From assembly GCA_000437675.1 (NCBI GenBank), contig FR901768.1:1-23107 (forward strand): 23,107 bases of DNA, read 5' to 3'. Under the pieces are notes generated by a model that saw nothing but the letters and a program-made list of their open reading frames with translations, made no database searches and was not told the DNA's origin. This DNA comes from Prevotella sp. CAG:891 (GTDB lineage: Bacteria; Bacteroidota; Bacteroidia; Bacteroidales; Bacteroidaceae). A program made the translations under genes and the position numbers. The stretch's first letter is position 1. Each line of letters begins with the position of its first letter. This document shows positions 1 to 8,356 of the stretch, one piece after another.

Positions 1-14
1 AGAATTATATAAAA

Positions 15-22
15 TAATTTTG
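15..22 (+). promoter_or_regulatory. Bacteroidota -7 promoter element of a short left-edge transcript
   Basis: TAATTTTG matches the Bacteroidota -7 consensus TAnnTTTG exactly. The matching -33 element would lie before the window, so only half the promoter is visible. Initiation would be expected near 29-30, just where a hairpin begins. Confidence 0.4.
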
Positions 23-28
23 AACACC

Positions 29-122
29 TACTTATAGGGTGGCTAGTAGTTGCCCGTAGTCATACCTTATTTTATCTGTCGGTAGGAAGCATCAGTTTGG
101 GTTTCCTACCGACTGTTTTTTT
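29..122 (+). ncRNA. Candidate small RNA of about 95 nt (or 3' end of an upstream transcript)
   Basis: From the expected start near 29 the sequence folds as a hairpin: CTAC (28-31) pairs with GTAG (56-59), and GGGTGGC (37-43) pairs with GTTGCCC (49-55) using some G-U pairs, with loop TAGTA. A short AT-rich linker follows, then an intrinsic terminator at 78-122. Promoter element, 5' hairpin and terminator within about 110 nt is the layout of a stand-alone small RNA. No open frame of useful length lies inside. It could equally be the trailer of a gene ending left of the window, with a chance -7 match. I do not recognise the family. Confidence 0.33.
78..122 (+). terminator. Rho-independent terminator (+)
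   Basis: GTCGGTAGGAA (78-88) pairs perfectly with TTCCTACCGAC (103-113), an 11-bp stem with a 14-nt loop, followed by TG and seven T (116-122). It ends a plus-strand transcript arriving from the left or starting near 29. From 123 to 241 I see nothing recognisable. Confidence 0.85.
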
Positions 123-241
123 GCTATGATTGAGTTTTTTAGGGGGAAGGCTGATTGGCTTGTATGATGATTGGACATGCCGGGGTGTTTTTCGTACGTG
201 ATTGTGATTGTTTCAGCGGAACCTCAGCGGATTTTTGGCAC

Positions 242-286
242 AAAAAAAGGAGATAACTTACGCAAATGCTTGCGCAGGCTATCTCC
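242..286 (-). terminator. Rho-independent terminator of the S8 protease gene
   Basis: On the minus strand GGAGATA (complement of 280-286) pairs with TATCTCC (complement of 249-255). An inner stem of GCGCAA with TTTGCG sits between them, and seven T follow (complement of 242-248). It lies about 90 nt beyond the protease stop codon and faces the plus-strand terminator at 78-122, so the two convergent transcripts are separated. Confidence 0.8.
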
Positions 287-307
287 ATTTTATAAAAGTA
301 GTATCTG

Positions 308-350
308 TCACTTCTGCCCCGTTCGATGAACGAGGGGGCAGAAGGAGTGA
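308..350 (-). other. GC-rich hairpin in the protease 3' UTR
   Basis: CTTCTGCCCC (311-320) pairs with GGGGCAGAAG (335-344). Inner GTTC (321-324) pairs with GAAC (328-331), and flanking TCACT/AGTGA extends the stem past a bulge. No T tract follows on either strand, so it is not a standard terminator. It may protect the mRNA 3' end. A smaller hairpin, GTTTAC (372-377) with GTAAAC (381-386), overlaps the stop codon at 374-376. Confidence 0.6.
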
Positions 351-373
351 GAGGTATTACCGTTTAAAACAGT

Positions 374-3300
374 TTACTTGGTAAACTTTCGGGTAATTTC
401 CTGTCCGTCGAACGTAGCCGAGAAGCTGTAGACGCCGGTGGGCAGGTTGGTGAGGTTGAACGTGCGAACATCGCCAGCGCTTACTTGCGAAGCGTTGAGC
501 GTTTGTGCTACGCGGCCGGCTGCATCGAAGATGCGGAACACGGCATTCGTGGCATCGCGTCCGATGGTTACGCGGAGTTCGTTACCGTCGACCTTCAAGT
601 CGAAGTTGGCATCGGTGGTTACACCAGCAATGCCACTGGGCTTCACGGCTCTTACCTTCATCTTGGCCTCGGTGGTGTTGCCGACAGAGTCGGTGGCGGT
701 GATGGTAAGCGTGGTAGAACCTTGACGCATGGCCTGAATTACAAATCCGGTAGGATCGGTGTAAAGACGGAGCAATGCGCTGTTGAGAGCCTTGACACTG
801 AATGTCATTTCATCGCCTTCGGGGTCTTTGAAGAGCGATTCGTAACTGAACGAGGGCGAGGTGGTGTTGGCTTGCATTTCAAATTCTGCTTCACCAATGT
901 ACTCGGGAGCGCGGTTCGTGAATTCAACGTTGAAGTAGGCCTTATTGACTGCGGTATTGCCTAATGCGTCGGTAGTGTTGACAATGAAGTGACGCAAACC
1001 TGCTGTGCCGTAGTCGGGAGCAAGCTGCATAGTCAGGGTCAACGACTTCTTGGCAGGCACTTCTACCTTGCCTTCAACGGGGGTTACTTCGGTCTTGTCT
1101 GAAAGAACGGCCTTGCTGATAGTTGCGATGCCGTTTTCGTCCACTACATTTACGCTGAATGCGTCGCCTTCGGGATCGGCTACAATTACATTCACCTCGA
1201 TGCTGTCGCCTTCGGCAACAGTGGGGGTGCCTGCTTCGAACTGGGCTGCAGGAGCCTGGTTCTTGTTCAGGGTAATGTGGTAGTTGACTACGCGCTGCAT
1301 CGGGTCGTTGCTCTTGACAACGAGGGTTGCACGGCTCTGATCGCTGTAGGCGCGTGCAGCTTCGATGTGGAACTTAACCTGTGCAGAGTCGCCAACTTCG
1401 ATGGTGCCTTCTGTGTCAGAATCGAGCAACTTAATCCAGGGCTGACCCTTTTCGGTTTCAACGGCTGTCATGAAGTAGCCCATAGCGTCGAAACCGTAGT
1501 TGGCGTCGAGTGCTTCTTCAATGTCGAACCATCCGCCCATGCTTTCAACGTATGCCATCGAACGGTTCATTTCCATGTCGCCCTTACGTCCGGCGAGTAC
1601 GGCAGAGTGTCCGTAACCGGCGGGGTATTTCACTACAACGTAGAAGGTGTCGGTGGGGTTGAAGTAAACGGGCTTCTCGAACGTGATGGTTCGGGCATCA
1701 CCGCTGTACTGTCCTGTTTCGGCGGGTTCTTCTTTCTCAACGCGAATCTTACCCTTGGTAATAATCTTTTCAGACGTTACGTCGGAACCTGCAATGACGT
1801 AGGCTTCGATGTCGACGTTTTCAAGATTACCAATCGTACCTGCAAAGTAGATTTGCGAAAGGTTGAAACCTTCGGCGGGAGCTACGAAGCGGGTTGCGGC
1901 GCGGAAGTTGCTGGTGAGGTCTGAACCGGTACCCATGATGACGGGGTTAGTCAAGGGGATGGCTACGGGGTAGTAAATCAGGTTGGTGTAATTGCCATCC
2001 TGGGGTACGTCCCACATGTAGTCGTCGGCCTTAGGCTGCTTGTCGAGGGCGAAGGGCTGTACAATGTTGTAACGGCTGAAGAGGGCTGCTGCAGAGTCAA
2101 TCTGTGCCATTACATTGAACTGAGTGGGGGCAATGCCGCCGCCACCGCCTTGTTCGGTTTCTGCGTCACGACCTGATGAATCGAGGTGGAGTGAATAGGT
2201 GAGCTTGTATTTGCCTTCCTTATTCTTAATCCACATGCTTTCTTCTCCAACATAGCCGAGCTTAGCATTGTTGATAACAATTTCGTCCTTGCTGAAGCTG
2301 AGAGCGGGTGCTTCGGTCACGGTGATGTGAACGGGAAGTTCGGTCGTTGGTGTGGCAAGGCCTTCGGTCGTGAAGGTAATCTTTTCTTTCAAATCGTGCG
2401 GCGTGGCCACATTCATGTGATAGAACTGGAACTTCACGGGTTCGCGACCAACGGTAATGGGCAGTGCGTCAGTGTACTGTATCCATTGCATGTTTTCGTC
2501 GGATGCTGCAACCGGACCGGGGCCTACTTCGCCACCACCGTTCTGCGACTTGGCATATACCATGAGCGCACCTTCGGTCATGTAGGTTTCCATATCCATT
2601 TCCATCAAATTCGACTGGATGCCGGTGATGGTAAAGGCTTTGTCGCCCTTGTTGGAGATGGTAAACTCGTAGGGTTGCGGTATGTAGTTGAGATCGGCAG
2701 GCGCATTGATGGTGAGTTCCTTGGGGAATTCGGGTTTCGCTTCGCCTGTGATGTTGAGCGCAACGGGCAACTTCACGTTTTCCTTGCCGGGCACATTGGT
2801 TGTCATTTGAATGTTGCGTTCGTAGAGGGCGGCCATTTCGGTGGCCATGAATTCTACATCCACATTCTTCTTGGTGTTCGGAGCTACGGTGTAGCTCTTA
2901 ACGGGACGGAAGAGCATGGCATTGCCGGGATTGATGTAAGAGTCGGCGGGGTTCAAACCGCGAGTACCGGTTTCGTCCTGAATACCGCACAGACCATATA
3001 CACCCATCATGATGCCTTCGGGGCTCATGTCGTACTGGAACTTGAAGGTACCGTCCTTGAAAAGGATTACCTGGAAGTTCATACCGGCCATGGCACTGTT
3101 ACCATAGTTCATGAACGAAACCACTACGCGATCTTCGTAGGCCTTGACATAGGTACCGGCAGCCCAGGCAGAACCCATGCTGTGGTTACCCCAGAAGGGT
3201 GCGATGATGTTGTGGTAGAAAGTTTCGGTCGTAGGAAGCGCTGTAGGAGGCTCGGGGAACTGCTTGTAGTCGGTATCGGGCTTGGTAAACTGTACGAAAC

Positions 3301-6300
3301 CGGTGTTGTAAACATACATGCGGTTGTACTTCTTACCATAGAACGGGAACTCGAAGGGCAGATCTACGCCAACGGTGTCGCGCAAGTTGTTATAGTATGC
3401 CAAAGGCTGGTGCGAGTCGTAGTCCTTAGTAATATCTTCCCAAGCATAAGGAACATCCATACCGTCGCTCAAGGCTTCGAAAACATAGTCGACGCGTGAG
3501 TCCTTATCGGCAGTGAGGTCCTTGATGTTGAACCAGAATTCGGGCTGAATGTTGAATTCAAGGGGTTCGTTACCCTTATTCTCAACCGTAAACTGCTTAT
3601 CGACATTCTTGCCGTAGGGAGTAGTGATGTCGAGGCGTTCGGGCGTAAGCGTCCAAGTGGGCGTACCGATAACAGTACCACTCACGGGGATTACAGTTTG
3701 CTTGCCGTCGGCATAAGCAATAACCATTTCGTCGCTCACAGCACCTTCAGTTTCGGTAGGCAGCATAACAACAATGTCGCGGCTCTGACCGGCAGAAACG
3801 GTGAAGGGTTTCTTAACGTCCTCAGTGAGGGCGAATTTGCCATTCTTCATCGTAACAGCGGTAACGTTGAGTGCGTTGCGGCCTTCGTTGCTGAGGAGTA
3901 CGCTGCGCTTGGAATCCGACGTGCGGAACACCTTGCCAAAGCGAATTTCAGTAGAGTCGGTCTTGGCCTCAGCGTGAAGGTCACCGGTTACGTTGGCCTT
4001 GAGAACAAAGTTGAAGCTCGAATTCTTGGAGTCGTTGGTAACAACGGTGAGCAAGTTTTCGAGTTCACCGGCATAAAGGTTGTTTTCCTTACCTGACACG
4101 GTTACGTCGATGCTCTTGCTTTCGCCGATTCCAACCACACCGTCGACTTCAGAAATCTTCTTAATCATCGACTTGGCAGGAGCCAAAATCTTGATGGCAG
4201 TACCTGTAACGATTTGCTGATAAAGCGAATTACTTCTGTCTTCGATAGTCAGGTCGTAGTCGGTAATACGGAATACGTCGAGACATTCAGTGTCGCTGAT
4301 ACCTGCATAGATATATGAACCGTTACCCCAAACCATTGCGGGATTGTAGTCGTCGTAGAAGAGTTCGATGGTTCCATCGGGGCTCAACGAAATGTGGAAG
4401 CTGATGGGAGTTATGTCGCCACCACCGTTTGTACCGGGTGTAGCTACATCCTTAAACTTCACAACGAACTTACCATCCTGCTGTCCGTAAGTTACCTTAC
4501 TGTTGGCGGTAATGCTCAACTGACCAGAGTTGGCGTATGCTGAAATATAGCCTAAGCCTTCAACGCAATCGGCGGTAGGTATCATACAAGAAATGTTACC
4601 GTCGGCCTTCTTGAAGGTCAAACCACCATGCGACGAAACGTAAATCTGTTCGTATTCAGTGCCGTAGAAGGGGAACTTAAAGCCAATCTTCACGGGTTCT
4701 GACTGCCAAGCATGGTCGCTAAACTGCTTCGTAATGTCAACCTCGCCCTTGAGTTCGGGGTTGCCGTCGTAGCTGGCGTCCTGGCTGTCGCCCATGTTCG
4801 AAACATAGGTGTAGCCAAACTTGTGTGATGACTCTGCACCGGCAATCTGCTTGTCGCTATACTTCGGGAAAGCAAATTCCAAGGGATATTTACCTTCGTT
4901 CTTGATAACGAGCTGCTTGGTGATGTCGTCACCGGTTACGTCGAGGTTGCCAAAGTCAACTTCGGGCGTTTCCGTAGCAAACTTAGCTGGTTCTGAAGCC
5001 ACACCGCGCACCACGAAGCTGTGCTTGATACCGTTCTTGTCGGTCAGGGTTACGTTGGCCGTAACGTCGCCGGCTTTGGTCGGACGGTAAGTTACATCAA
5101 TCGTCGACTTAGAGCGAGCAGCAATCGAATTTACCACGTCGGGCAATTCAAACTGATCTGAAGTGCAATGCAAGTTGTCGGGATAAAGGTCACCGTATGC
5201 GCCGGCAAACGGACCGAAGCCGTTGTTCACGAGCTGTACGGTGAGCGTCTTTTCCTGACCCACGATGAGCGAACCGAAGTCAACGAGTTGTGCGCTCTTC
5301 AGTGCGGGCTTATTACCCGTAACCTTCAGGCTCACCTGTACTTTGTGGTTCGGATTGGGGGTTTCGTTCGACTTCACTTTGAGGTTAAAGGTATAAGTGC
5401 CGTTAACCAAAGTTTGTCCGTCGTTCTTCACCGTAACCTTCTGGCTTTCGCCCGGACGCACGGTGCCTTCAGCCGGAGTGGGCTGCATCACAACGCTCCA
5501 GTCGGGGTTCTTCGAAATAGCTGCTACGTCCCAAACGAGCTGTTCAGCCATATTTTCGTAACCGCCACCCTTCAACGCTTCGCTGAGCTGCATCCAGGTC
5601 ACACCGTTATCGTTACTGAAGAAAGTATATTGCTTGCTATTTTCCTTGGTCGACACACCCGAGCCGAGCGGATACTTCTGTCCGGCGGGGAACTTAGCCA
5701 CTACCCAGAAGCTGCTGCCCGGAGCAAAGTGGAGTTGTTCGTCGAGGTTCAAGTCGGTACCGTAAGCAAAGTGGTCGTAAGTTACAGTTTTAAGGAGCGA
5801 AGCCTTAGAAATAGCCACTGAGCCATCGTAAATTTCGATGACAGGATTCTGACCATTGAAACCACCGAAGCGGAGAGCCGTCAGGTTGAATCCTTCGGGG
5901 AAGGAATCCTTAGCTACGTAGAAGTACTGCGCCAGTGCATTCGACTTCTTCGGGTCAGTATCGCCCAAGTAAGCATAAATATCGTTGGTCCAGCGCATTT
6001 CCTGAGGCCAGGCATCAGCTTGGAAGTCGGCAGCCACCAAGCGGTGGTTCACAGCCTTTTCCACACCCATTCTGCCATTGTAAGGCACAACGAGTCCGGG
6101 TTTCGGAGCTGAAAGGGCATAAGTCGAGGCACTTACCTTTACCGTAGCAGCAGCTAAGCTATACTTCAGCAAACCTTCGCCATTGTTAGCGATGGTGAAG
6201 TCGCCCTGTGCCACCTTACCCTTGGTAGCATCGACAGCCAATTCCAGACTGGTTTTGTCGAGCTGCACTTTCGGTCCGGCATTGGTTGTAGCCTTTTTCA

Positions 6301-8119
6301 CTTCAGAGAGAGCTGAACCGTCGCCCCAACGGCTGAAGGCCTGGATAGCGATGTAATAAGTAGTCAGCGGGGTCAAACCCTGAAGTTCGTAAGTTACAGC
6401 ATCGCCCGAGTTCAGGTACTTGGTATCCACGTTTACCTTATCAGCCTCATTCAGCGTTTCGGCCGTAAAGGGCTTCGTTGAATAGTAAACCACGTGGTGG
6501 TCAACCATTTTATCCTTTGAATCAGGCACATTCCACTCCATCAGCACATTGTCCTGCGAGGGAGTGATTTTAAAGGTCGACACAGCTGCGGGAGCTTCGC
6601 CCTGACTGATTTGCAGTGCCTTGTAAGCATCGATGTAACCACTACCAAAGAGTCCCTTGATTGAGGGGTCAGAAGCATAGAGGTCATTAACCGACGATAC
6701 AAGCTGCGTGCGCAACGTTTCGTTCGAGAAGTTGGGGTTACCATATTTTGAAAGCACCAAAGCGGCAATACCCGACACGTGCGGACAAGCCATTGAGGTA
6801 CCTTCGTTGTAACCATACTCACCGTTGGGCAACGTACTGAGCACACCGTGTTTTTTGTCCTTATCGAGCAAACCACCGGGAGCAGCCACGTCGCACCAAG
6901 GACCGCGTGAGCTATAGTAAGCACCTTTCTTATCGGCAGTCATTGAGGCCACAGCCACCACTTCGTCCATGGCAGCAGGATAGAACGTACCTTCGCTGCT
7001 GGTGTTACCATTAGCAAAGATACACAGACCACCGCGCATTTTCTTTCCACCACCGTTTTTGGTAAAATACTTCACAGCGTCGAGCACAGCCTGTTCGTAG
7101 TAGCCATCTTCGGCCCAACCCCACGAACACTGAGCAATGCTGGCGCCCATATCGGCAGCATACACAAGGGCTGCAGCCTGGTCGCCACCCATCGATGCGC
7201 TGGCGCGTTCATCGAAGATTTGGCAAACCAGCATTTTTACGCCGCCTTCGCCGCTACCACCGGCCACACCTGCTACACCCAATCCGTTACCGTTGACTGC
7301 GCCCACCGTACCGGCCACGTGCGTACCGTGGCTGTGAGCGTTGACATCGGCCGAATTGATCACAAAGTTGTAACCATATACGTCGTCGGTATAACCGTTG
7401 CCGTCGTCATCGACACCTGGTTTACCATTCTTTTCTGCTTCGTTTACATACACATTCTGTGCCAAATCGGGGTGATCTACCTGGAAACCGCCATCGACGA
7501 TAGCCACAAGTACATCTTTCTTACCCGTTTCGATTTCCCATCCTTTGAACACATTAGCGTCGGCACCAACCACAGTTCCGGGAATAGAGCCGTCGTTGTT
7601 GTAGTGCCATTGGCTCGGCAACATGGGGTCGTCGAAAGGCATAGCCGTCGTAGCATTGGTATTCAGGTCTGAAACCGTAATGCGGCGGAATTTTTCGCCA
7701 CCGATAAGTTTCATCGGCTTCACGTTTTCAACAAGCTGAACGCCTGCCACCGACTTGTAAATGTTACGCACTTCAGCGGGCTGGATGGACGCATCGTATT
7801 CGATGACATACCACAAGTCGAGCCCAGCTGCCTTATGTCGCGCCTCGAATTTGGGCGAATAAGGAATCATGCGTCGCATACTCACGGCTTTGACTTGCTT
7901 TGCGGCACGGTCGAGCGGTCGGATACCGGTTGTCAGCACACCGGCCTTGCTTGCCGGCAACACTGCGTTGCTCAGTCGCGATGCCACTTCGGGTTGAAGT
8001 TTCACGCGTACCACGCCCTTCACAAAGCCATCAGCAGTAAGTTCCTGCGCTGTTGCAGTTCCGCTCACGCTCATTGTCGAGGCAAGCAGAATAGGCAAAT
8101 AACGTAGTTTGATCTGCAT
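374..8119 (-). CDS. Secreted S8 subtilisin-family protease with T9SS C-terminal sorting domain (2581 aa)
   Basis: Giant exported serine protease. The Sec signal peptide is residues 1-24 (ATA|QE cleavage). A prodomain-like stretch precedes an S8 catalytic domain at about 162-505. Its triad reads D209 (AIVDGG), H264 (SHGTHVAG) and S442 (GTSMACPH), with oxyanion Asn N372 (FANGN). A fibronectin III domain follows at about 510-612. Then come many Ig-like 'FGxxxxG ... NxG' (choice-of-anchor/ASH-type) domains, two copies each of two larger modules (about 738-935 and 2080-2285; 1098-1310 and 1540-1740), and two cadherin-like domains with DPEGD (about 2288-2395 and 2402-2495). Residues 2500-2581 form a T9SS sorting domain ending GVYSFSATFDGQEITRKFTK, so the product is expected to cross the outer membrane by T9SS and be released or anchored. 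It is several times longer than a typical subtilase. Start: the ATG directly before the signal peptide. The gene stands alone. Substrate unknown; asparaginyl-rich host or dietary proteins are only a guess. Confidence 0.93.
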   Translation of the reverse strand: MQIKLRYLPILLASTMSVSGTATAQELTADGFVKGVVRVKLQPEVASRLSNAVLPASKAGVLTTGIRPLDRAAKQVKAVSMRRMIPYSPKFEARHKAAGLDLWYVIEYDASIQPAEVRNIYKSVAGVQLVENVKPMKLIGGEKFRRITVSDLNTNATTAMPFDDPMLPSQWHYNNDGSIPGTVVGADANVFKGWEIETGKKDVLVAIVDGGFQVDHPDLAQNVYVNEAEKNGKPGVDDDGNGYTDDVYGYNFVINSADVNAHSHGTHVAGTVGAVNGNGLGVAGVAGGSGEGGVKMLVCQIFDERASASMGGDQAAALVYAADMGASIAQCSWGWAEDGYYEQAVLDAVKYFTKNGGGKKMRGGLCIFANGNTSSEGTFYPAAMDEVVAVASMTADKKGAYYSSRGPWCDVAAPGGLLDKDKKHGVLSTLPNGEYGYNEGTSMACPHVSGIAALVLSKYGNPNFSNETLRTQLVSSVNDLYASDPSIKGLFGSGYIDAYKALQISQGEAPAAVSTFKITPSQDNVLMEWNVPDSKDKMVDHHVVYYSTKPFTAETLNEADKVNVDTKYLNSGDAVTYELQGLTPLTTYYIAIQAFSRWGDGSALSEVKKATTNAGPKVQLDKTSLELAVDATKGKVAQGDFTIANNGEGLLKYSLAAATVKVSASTYALSAPKPGLVVPYNGRMGVEKAVNHRLVAADFQADAWPQEMRWTNDIYAYLGDTDPKKSNALAQYFYVAKDSFPEGFNLTALRFGGFNGQNPVIEIYDGSVAISKASLLKTVTYDHFAYGTDLNLDEQLHFAPGSSFWVVAKFPAGQKYPLGSGVSTKENSKQYTFFSNDNGVTWMQLSEALKGGGYENMAEQLVWDVAAISKNPDWSVVMQPTPAEGTVRPGESQKVTVKNDGQTLVNGTYTFNLKVKSNETPNPNHKVQVSLKVTGNKPALKSAQLVDFGSLIVGQEKTLTVQLVNNGFGPFAGAYGDLYPDNLHCTSDQFELPDVVNSIAARSKSTIDVTYRPTKAGDVTANVTLTDKNGIKHSFVVRGVASEPAKFATETPEVDFGNLDVTGDDITKQLVIKNEGKYPLEFAFPKYSDKQIAGAESSHKFGYTYVSNMGDSQDASYDGNPELKGEVDITKQFSDHAWQSEPVKIGFKFPFYGTEYEQIYVSSHGGLTFKKADGNISCMIPTADCVEGLGYISAYANSGQLSITANSKVTYGQQDGKFVVKFKDVATPGTNGGGDITPISFHISLSPDGTIELFYDDYNPAMVWGNGSYIYAGISDTECLDVFRITDYDLTIEDRSNSLYQQIVTGTAIKILAPAKSMIKKISEVDGVVGIGESKSIDVTVSGKENNLYAGELENLLTVVTNDSKNSSFNFVLKANVTGDLHAEAKTDSTEIRFGKVFRTSDSKRSVLLSNEGRNALNVTAVTMKNGKFALTEDVKKPFTVSAGQSRDIVVMLPTETEGAVSDEMVIAYADGKQTVIPVSGTVIGTPTWTLTPERLDITTPYGKNVDKQFTVENKGNEPLEFNIQPEFWFNIKDLTADKDSRVDYVFEALSDGMDVPYAWEDITKDYDSHQPLAYYNNLRDTVGVDLPFEFPFYGKKYNRMYVYNTGFVQFTKPDTDYKQFPEPPTALPTTETFYHNIIAPFWGNHSMGSAWAAGTYVKAYEDRVVVSFMNYGNSAMAGMNFQVILFKDGTFKFQYDMSPEGIMMGVYGLCGIQDETGTRGLNPADSYINPGNAMLFRPVKSYTVAPNTKKNVDVEFMATEMAALYERNIQMTTNVPGKENVKLPVALNITGEAKPEFPKELTINAPADLNYIPQPYEFTISNKGDKAFTITGIQSNLMEMDMETYMTEGALMVYAKSQNGGGEVGPGPVAASDENMQWIQYTDALPITVGREPVKFQFYHMNVATPHDLKEKITFTTEGLATPTTELPVHITVTEAPALSFSKDEIVINNAKLGYVGEESMWIKNKEGKYKLTYSLHLDSSGRDAETEQGGGGGIAPTQFNVMAQIDSAAALFSRYNIVQPFALDKQPKADDYMWDVPQDGNYTNLIYYPVAIPLTNPVIMGTGSDLTSNFRAATRFVAPAEGFNLSQIYFAGTIGNLENVDIEAYVIAGSDVTSEKIITKGKIRVEKEEPAETGQYSGDARTITFEKPVYFNPTDTFYVVVKYPAGYGHSAVLAGRKGDMEMNRSMAYVESMGGWFDIEEALDANYGFDAMGYFMTAVETEKGQPWIKLLDSDTEGTIEVGDSAQVKFHIEAARAYSDQSRATLVVKSNDPMQRVVNYHITLNKNQAPAAQFEAGTPTVAEGDSIEVNVIVADPEGDAFSVNVVDENGIATISKAVLSDKTEVTPVEGKVEVPAKKSLTLTMQLAPDYGTAGLRHFIVNTTDALGNTAVNKAYFNVEFTNRAPEYIGEAEFEMQANTTSPSFSYESLFKDPEGDEMTFSVKALNSALLRLYTDPTGFVIQAMRQGSTTLTITATDSVGNTTEAKMKVRAVKPSGIAGVTTDANFDLKVDGNELRVTIGRDATNAVFRIFDAAGRVAQTLNASQVSAGDVRTFNLTNLPTGVYSFSATFDGQEITRKFTK

Positions 8120-8177
8120 AACTTTGGGTTTTAGTTAATAAATATATTTTAGTTAACTTCTTTTTATTACATACCCC

Positions 8178-8207
8178 CAAAATAACGGAATATTCTCAGA
8201 TTTTAAA
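8178..8207 (-). promoter_or_regulatory. Weak promoter candidate for the S8 protease gene
   Basis: Minus-strand TTATTTTG (complement of 8178-8185) differs from TAnnTTTG at one defined base. TTTA lies 18 nt upstream in the -33 position. The 5' UTR would be about 50 nt. The match is imperfect; another sigma factor could read this promoter. Confidence 0.3.
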
Positions 8208-8227
8208 TATTGTGTGTATGTGCGTTG

Positions 8228-8243
8228 TGATTGTGTACAATCA
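8228..8243. promoter_or_regulatory. 16-bp dyad upstream of the S8 protease promoter
   Basis: TGATTGT-GT-ACAATCA is a perfect 7-2-7 inverted repeat, 20-25 bp upstream of the candidate -33 element of the protease gene, in the 237-bp gap after purL. Its size and symmetry fit a site for a dimeric regulator such as a Crp/Fnr-type protein. The regulator is not identified. The rest of 8120-8356 is AT-rich, with only a weak 5-bp hairpin (8325-8342) after the purL stop. Confidence 0.3.
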
Positions 8244-8356
8244 TTCAGAAACACCTATTTCCGGAGTATGTAGTTTTATATCTCTTATGTATATATGTGA
8301 AATATCTTGCACATCCATTTAAAAGATAATTCTGTACTTATCAATATAACAAATTA

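Noticed and set aside
2327..3499. 390-codon plus-strand open frame inside the protease gene
   Set aside because: It is antisense to a gene with signal peptide, catalytic triad and sorting domain. Its translation is His/Phe/Val-rich without any domain, as expected from the reverse frame of this codon usage.
8325..8342. Terminator after purL (GATAA/TTATC then TTTT on the minus strand)
   Set aside because: The stem has only five mostly A-T pairs and the T tract is four long, too weak to call. purL may end further downstream or read through.
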